From Acetobacteraceae bacterium (GTDB taxonomy: Bacteria; Pseudomonadota; Alphaproteobacteria; Acetobacterales; Acetobacteraceae): DNA of 36,905 nt. Below the pieces are notes generated by a model. That model saw nothing but the letters and a program-made list of their open reading frames with translations, made no database searches and was not told the DNA's origin. Each line of letters begins with the position of its first letter. Positions within the stretch are counted from its first letter, which is position 1. This document shows positions 1 through 8,257 of the stretch, in pieces. Location: positions 1 to 36,905 of the forward strand of contig JAMXLO010000021.1 in the NCBI GenBank assembly GCA_024280945.1. The letters run 5' to 3'. Both the position numbers and the translations under genes were made by a program.

Positions 1-81
1 ATCCGTGCGGCGGGCCAGGCGTCGCAGATCAGAACCAGTGAAGTCGCATCGAAGCGCCATCGCTGCTGCCATGGTGGCCAT
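1..81 (-). CDS. IS630-family transposase, N-terminal fragment (runs off left edge)
   Basis: Reading leftwards from an ATG at 81 there is an open frame of 27 codons that reaches base 1 without a stop. It contains DFTGSDLRRLARRTD, which resembles the N-terminus of IS630-family transposases (typically DFxxxDLRRLARRxxD followed by a helix-turn-helix). Another in-frame ATG at 60 could be the true start. The DDE catalytic part lies outside the window, so I cannot tell whether the element is intact. I could not place its terminal inverted repeat; it should lie between about 100 and 200. The identification rests on a short stretch and is tentative. Confidence 0.55.
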   Translation of the reverse strand, partial: MATMAAAMALRCDFTGSDLRRLARRTD

Positions 82-463
82 CCACGTTGCTCACCATCGT
101 GAATCACATCAGCGCCGCGTCGGGGAAGCCCTATGAGTCACAGGCCACGAGCGTTGGTATAAGTCAGGGTTCGCATCCGTGCTGCATTGAGCTTGCCCGT
201 GTCCAGCCGCCTCCAGCATACATTCTGGCATACACTACATGACGGGATGGCCGGGTACAAGCAGAAACAGCGGTGGACGGTTATACCTGCCAGACAGGGC
301 TATTTGGCTGGTTTGGAGGACAGACTGGGGTGGCCAGGGACGTGGATTAGGCGGACACTCCCTCCGCCAACGCTCCCGTTCCCACCATGGTCAGCGGTGG
401 CAAAGCGCATAGTGAGGAACTCCTGCCGCCCCGGTTGACTGGGTGAGTGCGTTTGGACCGCTC
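82..463. other. Intergenic stretch between IS fragment and peptide-transporter operon
   Basis: No gene is recognised on either strand. The stretch should include the outer end of the IS630-like element and the 3' untranslated part of the transporter operon. A short perfect hairpin (GGCGGA / TCCGCC, 7-base loop) at 350-368 lies about 95 bases after the last stop codon of the operon. It has no T-run in the direction of transcription, so it is only a weak terminator candidate. Confidence 0.4.
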
Positions 464-1438
464 TCACCCTTGCAGTGGATGATGGCAGGCGAAGCCATGT
501 TCGTCAGGATCGGCCCATTCGGGGTAGGTGCTTCTGCACAGCTCCGTTGCCCGCGGGCAGCGCGGATGGAAGTGACAACCTGCAGGCGGCGCGGCCGCCG
601 AGGGGATTTCGCCGACAACGCGCGCCAGAGCACCCCCGCGCTGCGCCGGGTCAGGGATGGGTGAGGCGTCACGCAGCATGCGGGTGTATGGATGTCGCGG
701 CATCGCGAACACTCGGCCTACGGGTCCCTGTTCGACGATGCGGCCGAGATACATCACTGCGACGCGCGAACAGAACCAACGAATCACACCGAGATCGTGG
801 CTGACGAATACGAATGCCAAGCCATGCCGGTGCTGCAACTCCTTCAGCAGCAGCAGGACCTGCGCTTGCACTGACACATCAAGAGCCGACACGGGCTCAT
901 CCGCGACGATCAGATCAGGTTGCAAGGCAAGCGCTCGCGCAATGCCGATACGCTGGCGCTGTCCGCCGGAGAATTCGTGCGGGTAGCGTTCGAGCGCTGC
1001 CTCAGGTAAGCCCACTTCGGCCAGCAACGCAGCCGCGCGATCACGTGCGGCACGCCCCCGCGCGACGCCATGCACTATCAGCGGCTCTGTCAGCGTACGC
1101 CCGATGCGGCGCCGAGGGTTCAGTGACGAATACGGGTCCTGAAATACCATCTGCATGCGGCGCCGCAACGTGTTCAATGCGGCACCCTTTGCCACGCTCA
1201 CGTTTATGTCCGCGAAACGGACGTCGCCCGCGTCCGGTTCGATCAACCGCAACGCTGCACGCGCAGCGGTAGACTTGCCGCAGCCCGACTCGCCGACAAG
1301 GCCGAACGCCTCGCCAGCGCCAACTTCGAAGCTGATCCCATCAACTGCCCGGATAGTGGTGGTGACCGGGCGCGGAAAACCCTTGCGCAACGTGAAATGC
1401 TTGACCAGCCCGTTGACCGCAAGAACGGTCGTCACCAT
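464..1438 (-). CDS. Peptide ABC importer ATPase, DppF/OppF type
   Basis: This 324-residue cytoplasmic ATPase is expected to power import of peptides or a related solute together with the upstream DppD-type ATPase and the two permeases. Visible motifs are Walker A GESGCGKS (49-56), the Q-loop FQDPYSSLNP near 100, the signature FSGGQRQR (156-163), Walker B LIVADEP (176-182) and an H-loop in VFVSHD. The C-terminus carries the Cys-containing HFHPRCP region typical of oligopeptide ATPases (Oligo_HPY). It is the last gene of the operon. Its ATG overlaps the 3' end of the preceding nucleotidyltransferase gene by 7 bases, which suggests translational coupling. A GTG directly after the ATG is an equally possible start. 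Family is certain; substrate is not (peptide, nickel and glutathione transporters all look alike here). Confidence 0.93.
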   Translation of the reverse strand: MVTTVLAVNGLVKHFTLRKGFPRPVTTTIRAVDGISFEVGAGEAFGLVGESGCGKSTAARAALRLIEPDAGDVRFADINVSVAKGAALNTLRRRMQMVFQDPYSSLNPRRRIGRTLTEPLIVHGVARGRAARDRAAALLAEVGLPEAALERYPHEFSGGQRQRIGIARALALQPDLIVADEPVSALDVSVQAQVLLLLKELQHRHGLAFVFVSHDLGVIRWFCSRVAVMYLGRIVEQGPVGRVFAMPRHPYTRMLRDASPIPDPAQRGGALARVVGEIPSAAAPPAGCHFHPRCPRATELCRSTYPEWADPDEHGFACHHPLQG

Positions 1439-1998
1439 GGCTCGACCACGACCTGCGGCCAGGTGGCCTTTGCCCTGGCGGCCTTATCTGTGTGCGACGC
1501 GGCATTGTCCAGCGCGTAATTTGGCCGGATCCGCATTGCAAAGACGTCGTCCAGGCCGAACGGCGCGGCAACGTCCAGACAGTCATCAGTTGTCAACCGG
1601 ACCCCGACGGCGTGAACGATCGAGGCGTAATAGCGCAGCGACTCCTCTGCACAGCGAAGCTGCGGGTAGTTGCAACCAAAGCGATCAGCGAACCACAGGT
1701 GAACGCGTGCCTGATTGCGCACCTGCACAGGCCCCACACAATCGTTGGTCGCCACCGCAACGCGCCGAATTACGGTATCCTCGGCTTCCCAGGAGAGATC
1801 ATCGGCATCGAAGTAGATCACGTCATAGTCCCTGATTCCCGCACCACGGGGCCGGTCTGTTAGCGTGTTCCAGACTGTTTGATACAGGCAGCCCGCGACC
1901 AGCCGCCATTGCGGCAGATCGAGCCTCCGCAGGCGCTCGAGCAAATGCATCAGGTCTGGATCGGCGCGGATGATCGCTGCGAAACGGTCGCAGTTCAC
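1432..1998 (-). CDS. Nucleotidyltransferase-like protein (PF06042, DUF925 type)
   Basis: This is a 188-residue soluble protein. RDYDVIYFDADDLSWEAED (56-74) and VRNQARVHLWFADRFG (93-108) are the hallmarks of the NTP_transf_6/DUF925 family. The acidic residues of the first block are the likely metal site of a nucleotidyltransferase fold. The biochemical role of the family is not established, so substrate and reaction are unknown. It starts with GTG inside the stop codon of the dppC-type gene (GTGA, 4-base overlap) and overlaps the dppF-type start by 7 bases. It is therefore read as part of the transporter operon, which is an unusual position for this family. Confidence 0.85.
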   Translation of the reverse strand: MNCDRFAAIIRADPDLMHLLERLRRLDLPQWRLVAGCLYQTVWNTLTDRPRGAGIRDYDVIYFDADDLSWEAEDTVIRRVAVATNDCVGPVQVRNQARVHLWFADRFGCNYPQLRCAEESLRYYASIVHAVGVRLTTDDCLDVAAPFGLDDVFAMRIRPNYALDNAASHTDKAARAKATWPQVVVEPW

Positions 1999-2888
1999 GT
2001 CTCGCCCCGCAACCGTGGATCCGTGGCGTCACGTAGCCCATCGCCCACCATGTTTAGGCCAAGTACCAGCAGCAGAATTGCGATGCCAGGCCAGATCGAG
2101 AGCCACGGTGCGTCGAGAATGTTCTCGAAGCCTTCACGCATCATGCCACCCCAGGTCGCGGTCGGCGGCTTGACGCCGAGACCGATGAACGACAGCGATG
2201 CTTCGGTGCGCACAGCGGTCGCCATCCACAACGAACCCATCACCAGCACCTCGCTCAGAATATTAGGCAGGATGTGCACGAACAGGATGCGCAGGTGCGA
2301 GAAGCCCAACGCGCGGCCCGCCTCGATGAAGGCACGCTCCTTCAGGCTGAGCACGGGGGCGCGGGCGATACGTGCGAAAGGGGCAATGGCAGTGAGCGCG
2401 ATGGCGGCGACCAGGTTGATCAGGTCAGGTCCGAGCAGGGCGACCACGATCAGGCCAAGGATCAGGCTGGGAAATGAGAGCAGCACGTCCATCGTCTGCA
2501 TGATGATGAGGTCGATCTGGCCGCCGACGTAGCCGCTGACCATGCCGATCGTTCCACCGATCACAATCGCCACGGTGATTGAACTGACCGCGATCGCCAG
2601 CGAAATCCGCGCGCCCCACAGGATGCGCGAGAGCACGTCGCGGCCATACGCGTCGGTGCCCAGCAGGTAGTCGCCGCCGGGTGGCACAAGCCGATCGATG
2701 ATGTGCTGATCGTTAGGGTCAAACGGCGCAAGCCACGGCGCCAGCAGCGCGCCGGCAACGACGATCAGGCACAGCACGGCACCGATCGTCGTCGCCGGAT
2801 ACGCCAAGCAGACACCGAACAAAGAATTCCCCCTCCCCTTGCGGGAGGGGGACGGGGGGACGGGGCCGGTGTCGACGGCCGTGCTCAC
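1995..2888 (-). CDS. Peptide ABC importer permease, DppC type
   Basis: This is a 297-residue inner-membrane permease. The start chosen is GTG at 2888, which overlaps the stop of the dppB-type gene (GTGA); longer reading frames upstream run through that gene and are not real. After a low-complexity N-terminus come a first membrane segment (TIGAVLCLIVVAGALLAPWL), the DppC/OppC_N region with LLGTDAYGRDVLSRILWGAR, several further hydrophobic segments and the EAA coupling loop (EAGRALGFSHLRILFVHILPN). The segment PPSPSRKGRG near residues 11-20 is encoded by a GC-rich palindrome and looks like inserted sequence. It pairs with the DppB-type permease to form the membrane channel. Confidence 0.93.
   Translation of the reverse strand: MSTAVDTGPVPPSPSRKGRGNSLFGVCLAYPATTIGAVLCLIVVAGALLAPWLAPFDPNDQHIIDRLVPPGGDYLLGTDAYGRDVLSRILWGARISLAIAVSSITVAIVIGGTIGMVSGYVGGQIDLIIMQTMDVLLSFPSLILGLIVVALLGPDLINLVAAIALTAIAPFARIARAPVLSLKERAFIEAGRALGFSHLRILFVHILPNILSEVLVMGSLWMATAVRTEASLSFIGLGVKPPTATWGGMMREGFENILDAPWLSIWPGIAILLLVLGLNMVGDGLRDATDPRLRGET
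2829..2851. repeat. GC-rich palindrome inside the dppC-type reading frame
   Basis: CCCCCTCCC (2829-2837) and GGGAGGGGG (2843-2851) form a perfect 9-bp inverted repeat with a 5-base loop, followed by more G-runs. Read on the minus strand it encodes PSPSRKGRG, a peptide typical of small palindromic repeats scattered through proteobacterial genomes, usually between genes. Here it lies in the first 20 codons and the frame stays open. It could be an inserted repeat tolerated at the variable N-terminus, or an RNA hairpin that tunes translation. Confidence 0.7.
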
Positions 2889-3823
2889 TGCTTCACCCGT
2901 GGATCGATCAATCCGTATGTCAGGTCGGTGATCAGGTTCACCACGACGATCAGAAAGCAGTAGATCACCATCAGTCCCTGCAGCATCGTGTAATCGCGCT
3001 GGTTCAGCGCGCCGACGATGATCTTGCCCAGGCCGGGGCGGTTGAACACGATCTCGGTCAGCACCGAGTTGCCGATCAGGATGCCGATGTACAGGCCGAC
3101 CACGGTGACCACCGGCATCGCCGCATTGCGCAACGCATGACGCCACACGACACGCCGCCATGGAACGCCCTTGGCACGCGCGGTGCGGATGTAGTCCTCG
3201 CCAAGGACCGATAGCATCGCACTGCGCGTCACCCGGGTGATATAGGCCGCCATCACCAGGCCCAGCGTCGCCGCCGGCAGTACCAGTTTGTCGAGCCGGT
3301 CCACCGGATCGTCGAGCCGGGCGTTGCCGATCACCGGAAACAGCCGCCAGTGCAGCGCGAACAGCAGCAAGATGAAGATGCCGGAGACGAACACCGGAAA
3401 CGACAATCCGATCAGCGACAACAACCGCGCGGTATAGTCGATGAAGCGGTTACGGTGCAGCGCAGCCCAGATGCCGACCGGAACACCAATCACCGTGCCA
3501 ACGATCAGCGATGCAAGCGTCAGATCGATGGTGTGCGGCAGCACCGCGCCGACATCGGTCAGGATCGGCCGGCCGGTCACCATCGAGCGCCCGAAATCGC
3601 CCGACAACGATTGGCCGATGAAATCGACGTATTGCTGCCAGATCGGTTTGTCGAGCCCAAGCTTGGCGTGCAGCGCGGCGATACCGTCCGGAGTTGCCCG
3701 GTCACCCAGAATGGCGATGGCTGGATCGCCCGGCACCACGCGAACGATCAGGAAGACCAGCGTCAAAACGGCGAGGAGGGTGGGGATCGCGGCGAGCAGT
3801 CGGCGAATGATGTAGAAGATCAC
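2885..3823 (-). CDS. Peptide ABC importer permease, DppB type
   Basis: This is a 312-residue inner-membrane permease starting with GTG, 6 bases after the stop of the binding-protein gene. The N-terminus MIFYIIRRLLAAIPTLLAVL is the standard first membrane segment of the family. It is followed by VPGDPA, the conserved YxxFIGQSLSGDFGRS region, and about five more hydrophobic segments. The EAA loop is RTARAKGVPWRRVVWRHALRNA. The C-terminus TDLTYGLIDPRVKQ is also typical. Length and motifs match full-length DppB/GsiC proteins, with no sign of damage. Confidence 0.95.
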   Translation of the reverse strand: MIFYIIRRLLAAIPTLLAVLTLVFLIVRVVPGDPAIAILGDRATPDGIAALHAKLGLDKPIWQQYVDFIGQSLSGDFGRSMVTGRPILTDVGAVLPHTIDLTLASLIVGTVIGVPVGIWAALHRNRFIDYTARLLSLIGLSFPVFVSGIFILLLFALHWRLFPVIGNARLDDPVDRLDKLVLPAATLGLVMAAYITRVTRSAMLSVLGEDYIRTARAKGVPWRRVVWRHALRNAAMPVVTVVGLYIGILIGNSVLTEIVFNRPGLGKIIVGALNQRDYTMLQGLMVIYCFLIVVVNLITDLTYGLIDPRVKQ

Positions 3824-3829
3824 GCCGCG

Positions 3830-5371
3830 TCACTTGAAGTGCGTCGCCTCGGTGATCAGTGGGCCAAGCGACAGGGAACCGTCCAGTTTGTAGCCGTAAT
3901 CCAGATTGTCATGGCGTGCGAACACCAGCAGTGTCTCGAACAGCGGCACCGCGCACACCTGAGCAACAATCTTCTTCTGCGCCTCGGCCCACAGTGTCAA
4001 TTGCTTCGCCTTGTCGGTCTCGACCCGTGCGCCATCGATCTCTTTGTCAGCGACATCGCAATGGCTGAAGTTTGTCACCGCGGTCGGTGTCTTGACGATG
4101 CTGCGTGAATGGAAGAATTGCGTCAGGTAGATATCCGCCACCGGAAAGCGCGCAGCGGAATAGTATACAACCGGGCTGAGGTCCTGTCGGATCTGCTGGT
4201 GATAGGTGGCGTGCTCCACAACTTGAAGGTCTAGACTGATACCGGCTCGCTTGAGCTGCGCCTGGAATACCTGCGCGGCGGTCAGCATCTCGGGCAATTG
4301 CGACTGAATCATCTTTATCGTCAGGCCATCGGCGTATCCGGCCTGCTTCAGCAGCGCCTTGGCCTTTTCCACGTCGTTGCCAACCAGCCCATTGTCGGTG
4401 GTGAAGCCGAGATACCCGCGGGGCACCACGCTCTGTGCCTCGCGCGATACATCGGCGCCGCGCCAGCGCACCAGTTCCGGCCGGTTGATCGCGTAGGCGA
4501 TTGCCTGACGGACGCGGATATCGTCGAGCGGCTTTACCGTGGTATTGAGATGCAGCTGGCCCTCTTCGGCGGGTTCGAACACGTCGACGATGGTGTGTGG
4601 CAGCGCCTTGGTGCGGTTCACCCAAGCCTGGTCGGCGCGACCGTAGTTCAGGTCCAGTTCGCCGCTCTGGAACGCCAGATCACGGGATGCATCAGACGGC
4701 ATGAACCGATAGCTGATCTTGTTGATCTTCGGTGCGCCACGAAAATACGCCTGGTTCGCCATCAGCTCGAGCGACTGGTTCGGTGTTACCGAGGCAAAGG
4801 CAAATGGACCGGTTCCGATCGGATTGCGCTTGAAGTCGTCACCGCGCCGCTCGACGGCCTTCTTCGACACGATGAAGCCCTGCGCGTAATTGGTCAGGAT
4901 GCCGAGAACGCTTGGGACATTTTCCTTCAGCACCACGCGGACCGTGTAGGGGTCGATCGCCTCGATCGTCTGGAACGGTCGCAACTCCGATGAGAACGCG
5001 GAAGTCTTGGCATCCCCCGCCTTCTTCAGACTGAACACGACATCGTCCGCGGTCAGTTCGCCAAACCCGCCGTGGAACTGCACCCCGTGGCGCAGGTGGA
5101 ATGTCCAGGTCTTTCCGTCGGGCGAAGCCTCCCAGCTCTCAGCCAGATCGGGTTCAAGCCGGGCTGGATCGATGCTGCCGGGAGGAAACCGCACCAGGCC
5201 ATTGAACATCCACGCCGCCAGCACCCGATCGATGGTGGAGACAGCGAAGTGCGGATCGAGCTGGCCGATATCCTGTGCGGCGATGCCAACATTCAGTGTG
5301 GTCTTCGGCTGCGCCGCCGCCGGCAGGGTGAACGCTATGGCGGTGGCTGCAAGGGCGGCCCGGATCAGCAT
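3830..5371 (-). CDS. Peptide/nickel-type ABC solute-binding protein (SBP family 5)
   Basis: This 513-residue periplasmic binding protein captures the substrate of the importer. The first about 21 residues (MLIRAALAATAIAFTLPAAA) form a Sec signal peptide with a likely cut after AAA. The mature part shows family 5 landmarks: LDPHF near the start, a block around LEPDLAESWEASPDGKTWTFHLRHGVQFH, NPIGTGPF, and DIRVRQAIAYAINR. A GGGAG ribosome site lies about 7 bases before the ATG. Family 5 proteins bind peptides, nickel, glutathione, sugars or opines, so the ligand cannot be stated. It is second in the operon, behind the DppD-type ATPase. Confidence 0.94.
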   Translation of the reverse strand: MLIRAALAATAIAFTLPAAAQPKTTLNVGIAAQDIGQLDPHFAVSTIDRVLAAWMFNGLVRFPPGSIDPARLEPDLAESWEASPDGKTWTFHLRHGVQFHGGFGELTADDVVFSLKKAGDAKTSAFSSELRPFQTIEAIDPYTVRVVLKENVPSVLGILTNYAQGFIVSKKAVERRGDDFKRNPIGTGPFAFASVTPNQSLELMANQAYFRGAPKINKISYRFMPSDASRDLAFQSGELDLNYGRADQAWVNRTKALPHTIVDVFEPAEEGQLHLNTTVKPLDDIRVRQAIAYAINRPELVRWRGADVSREAQSVVPRGYLGFTTDNGLVGNDVEKAKALLKQAGYADGLTIKMIQSQLPEMLTAAQVFQAQLKRAGISLDLQVVEHATYHQQIRQDLSPVVYYSAARFPVADIYLTQFFHSRSIVKTPTAVTNFSHCDVADKEIDGARVETDKAKQLTLWAEAQKKIVAQVCAVPLFETLLVFARHDNLDYGYKLDGSLSLGPLITEATHFK

Positions 5372-5407
5372 GCTGCATCTCCCATTCTCCAGGGGAGAGC
5401 TACCAGT

Positions 5408-6403
5408 TCAGTCGGCCTGATGCCAATTGCCGCGTACAGCGGTGGCCACGTGGCACCGTGCCACATGGGCTTCGTCCAATGGCGCCAATACCTGCGGCCT
5501 CTCGCACCCAACCTGCGCCTGGGGACAGCGCGACGCGAAGCGGCAACCCGTCGGCATCGCGTCGAGCGACGGCACACGCCCGGCGATCGCGGCCAGGTCC
5601 TGCGCATCGCGATCCATGCGCGGGATGGCGGCGAACAGCGCCCGTGTATACGGGTGCGCCGGGCGAGAAAAGATCGCCGTCACCGGTCCCTCCTCGACGA
5701 TCTGCCCGGCATACATGACCGCCACGCGATCGGCGATCTGGGCCACAACCCCAAGGTTGTGGGTGATAAACAACACCGCCATGCCGTGGCGCTGCTTCAG
5801 ATCGGCCAGCAAACCCAGAACCTGCGCCTGAATTGTCACGTCCAACGCGGTGGTCGGCTCGTCGGCCAGCAGAACAGCCGGCTCGCAGGCCAGAGCCATC
5901 GCGATCATCACACGCTGCCGCATGCCGCCGGAGAACTGGTGCGGATACTCGTGGAATCGGCGCGCCGGCGAAGGGATCTTCACCTCGTCCAGGACGGCAA
6001 GCGCCTTAGCCTCGGCCTGCCGGCGTGACAATCCCTGGTGGACCATCATTGCCTCGGCGACCTGCGCACCGATCGTCATCACCGGGTTCAGGCTGGTCAT
6101 CGGCTCCTGGAAGATCATCGCCATCCGTGCGCCGCGCAGCCTCTCCAATGCCGGCTCCGGTAAGCCGACAAGGGCACGCCCTTCCAGAACAATGCGGCCG
6201 CCAGCGATCCGACCTTGCGGTGACGGCACCAGACCCATCACCGACAGCGCGGTGACCGATTTGCCACAGCCAGACTCGCCTACAAGTGCCAGTGTTTCGC
6301 CCGGCGCGAGCACGAACGACACATCGTCCACCGCCGGATGCCAGGCCCCGCCGATGCGGAACTCGGTTCGCAGGTGTTCGACACTTAACACAGGGTCAGC
6401 CAA
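5408..6403 (-). CDS. Peptide ABC importer ATPase, DppD/OppD type
   Basis: This is a 331-residue ATPase and the first gene of the operon. It shows Walker A GESGCGKS (42-49), Q-loop [11 protein letters not shown], signature FSGGMRQR (157-164), Walker B VLLADEP and the H-loop FITHN. The C-terminal block CRFASRCPQ is the Oligo_HPY region. The reading frame opens with TTG at 6403 and has only a weak purine-rich site before it; a GTG four codons later is an alternative. It works as the partner of the DppF-type ATPase at the end of the operon. Confidence 0.93.
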   Translation of the reverse strand: MADPVLSVEHLRTEFRIGGAWHPAVDDVSFVLAPGETLALVGESGCGKSVTALSVMGLVPSPQGRIAGGRIVLEGRALVGLPEPALERLRGARMAMIFQEPMTSLNPVMTIGAQVAEAMMVHQGLSRRQAEAKALAVLDEVKIPSPARRFHEYPHQFSGGMRQRVMIAMALACEPAVLLADEPTTALDVTIQAQVLGLLADLKQRHGMAVLFITHNLGVVAQIADRVAVMYAGQIVEEGPVTAIFSRPAHPYTRALFAAIPRMDRDAQDLAAIAGRVPSLDAMPTGCRFASRCPQAQVGCERPQVLAPLDEAHVARCHVATAVRGNWHQAD

Positions 6404-6447
6404 GGATCTCAGCCTGTCGTCTTAATAAGTGGCATCTGATGTAGCAC

Positions 6448-6475
6448 TGGGATTGGTTCATTGGGATTGGTTCAT
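6448..6475. repeat. Perfect 14-bp tandem repeat in a divergent intergenic region
   Basis: TGGGATTGGTTCAT occurs twice back to back without mismatch. It sits 45 bases upstream of the first gene of the minus-strand transporter operon and about 170 bases upstream of the plus-strand FAD-enzyme gene. A repeat in a divergent control region could be a regulator binding site or a simple duplication; nothing in the sequence decides between them. The rest of 6404-6646 contains no gene that I recognise. Confidence 0.7.
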
Positions 6476-6646
6476 CATGAACTGCCCGGCAAGATCCCCA
6501 CATGCTCTGGCATCGGGCGGGCCGAAGCGCAGCAAGTTCACATCACTTCGTAGATCGTCAAAACGCTCCTTCATGGTCCTGACGAAACCGGCTTGCCAGG
6601 CCGCGCGGTCCGTCGCAAACCTGCCTCAGTCCGCCGAGGTTGTGCG

Positions 6647-8029
6647 ATGCCCGAAGCCGTCGATGCCGTGATCGCCGCCGCCCGCGGCTTCCTGGGCGAG
6701 CGTATCACCACCAATACCACTTTACGGGAGCATCACTCCCACGGCCAGGACACGCAGCCGCCTGTGTCGCCAGATGCGGTCGCCTTCATCGAGACCTCGG
6801 AAGAAGCCGCACGTCTGCTCGCCCTGTGCAACAACGCGCACGTCCCCGCGGTGGCGTGGGGCGCGGGTACCTCGCTGGAGGGCCACGTGACGCCGGTGCG
6901 CGGCGGCATCACGCTCGACCTGTCGCGCATGACGCGCATCATCGACGTCAGCCAGGCCGACATGGACTGCCGCATAGAGGCGGGGGTGACGCGCGACCAG
7001 CTCAACGAGCATCTGCGTGACCAGGGTCTGTTCTTTCCGGTCGATCCAGGCACGTCGCTCTGCACCATCGGCGGCATGTGCGCGACCCGTGCCTCCGGCA
7101 CCAACGCGGTTCGTTACGGCACGATACGCGAGAATGTCATGGGCCTGACCGTGGCATTGGCCGATGGACGACTGATCCATACGGGAGGGCGGGTGCGCAA
7201 GTCAGCCGCTGGCTATGACCTGACGCGGCTGTTCATTGGCTCGGAAGGCACCCTCGGCGTCATCACCGAAGTCCAGCTACGCCTGCACGGCATTCCTGAA
7301 GCGATATCGGCCGCTACCTGCCAATTCCCCACGCTACGCGGCGCGGTCGCGACGGTGATCGCCATCCTACAGACCGGTATTCCAGTTGCGCGCATGGAGC
7401 TGCTGGACGAGGTGCAGATGGGAGCCTGCATCGCCTATTCGAAGCTGGACGGGCTGGAATCATTGCCCACGCTGTTTTTTGAATTCCATGGCTCAACCAC
7501 GTCGGTGGCCGAGCAGGCTCAGCAGGCCGAGGAAATTGCCGCGGGCTACGACGGGAAGGGCTTTAGCTGGGCGACCGACGCTGCCGAGCGCAGCAAGCTG
7601 TGGAAAGCGCGACATGACGCGCTCTGGGCCTGCCTTGGGCTTAAGCCGGGACACAAGGGCATTGCCACCGACGCCATCGTGCCGATTTCACGGCTGGACG
7701 AGGCGATCCTGGGCGCCAAGCAGGATATCGCTGCGTCGGGACTGACGGCGCCGATCGTTGGCCATGTCGGAGACGGCAATTTCCATACCGTTATTCTGGT
7801 GCCGCCCGAACCGGATGGTTTGCAGCGCGCCTGGGAGCTCGACAAGAAGATCGTCGCGCGAGCCTTGTCGCTGGGAGGTTCGTGCAGCGGCGAACATGGC
7901 GTCGGCATCGGCAAGCGTGAATTTCTTGAACAAGAACATGGTGCAGAAGCGCTGGCGGTGATGCGCTCGGTGAAGCAGGCATTAGACCCGCGCGGGATCC
8001 TCAATCCCGGCAAGATCTTCCTAAACTGA
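6647..8029 (+). CDS. FAD-linked D-lactate dehydrogenase / glycolate oxidase-type protein
   Basis: This 460-residue flavoprotein should oxidise a 2-hydroxy acid such as D-lactate or glycolate. The FAD-binding PCMH domain spans roughly residues 35-215, with WGAGTSLEGHV (71-81), PVDPG (131-135) and GSEGTLGVITEV. The C-terminal FAD-oxidase domain holds VGHVGDGNFH and GGSCSGEHGVGIGKREFLEQE near the end, then ALDPRGILNPGKIF. I chose ATG 6647 because the homologous sequence begins there and an AGG lies 7 bases before it; the longer frame from 6593 adds 18 residues that do not look like the family. Whether the substrate is lactate, glycolate or another hydroxy acid is open. It is transcribed divergently from the peptide transporter. 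Confidence 0.92.
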   Translation: MPEAVDAVIAAARGFLGERITTNTTLREHHSHGQDTQPPVSPDAVAFIETSEEAARLLALCNNAHVPAVAWGAGTSLEGHVTPVRGGITLDLSRMTRIIDVSQADMDCRIEAGVTRDQLNEHLRDQGLFFPVDPGTSLCTIGGMCATRASGTNAVRYGTIRENVMGLTVALADGRLIHTGGRVRKSAAGYDLTRLFIGSEGTLGVITEVQLRLHGIPEAISAATCQFPTLRGAVATVIAILQTGIPVARMELLDEVQMGACIAYSKLDGLESLPTLFFEFHGSTTSVAEQAQQAEEIAAGYDGKGFSWATDAAERSKLWKARHDALWACLGLKPGHKGIATDAIVPISRLDEAILGAKQDIAASGLTAPIVGHVGDGNFHTVILVPPEPDGLQRAWELDKKIVARALSLGGSCSGEHGVGIGKREFLEQEHGAEALAVMRSVKQALDPRGILNPGKIFLN

Positions 8030-8116
8030 TCAGAACCAGGCGGTCAAACCGACAGCGATCGAGGCGATAAACAGGCAGCCTAAAAACGCTAATACGTGGA
8101 TCTCATGACGCCGCAT
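8030..8116 (-). CDS. 28-residue single-pass membrane miniprotein
   Basis: This small frame begins at an ATG with GGAGGG placed about 9 bases upstream and ends directly against the stop of the convergent FAD-enzyme gene. The protein has a charged N-terminus (MRRHEIHV) followed by one hydrophobic segment of about 20 residues ending in TAWF, as in single-pass membrane miniproteins. An ATG three codons upstream is also in frame, but the ribosome site touches it directly, so it is less likely. I know no function for it. A chance frame is possible; the good ribosome site is the main support. Confidence 0.5.
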   Translation of the reverse strand: MRRHEIHVLAFLGCLFIASIAVGLTAWF

Positions 8117-8257
8117 GGAATACATCCCTCCAACAGCCGACAGTTCCGCCGTGAGTTGTGGCTTTAATGTGGCTACGACTCTGCAACGACGATAACAAAT
8201 CTGCGCGCTCCCGGGGTCGGACAAGACGCGGGATGTGCCCTTCTCTCTTGGCCGAGC

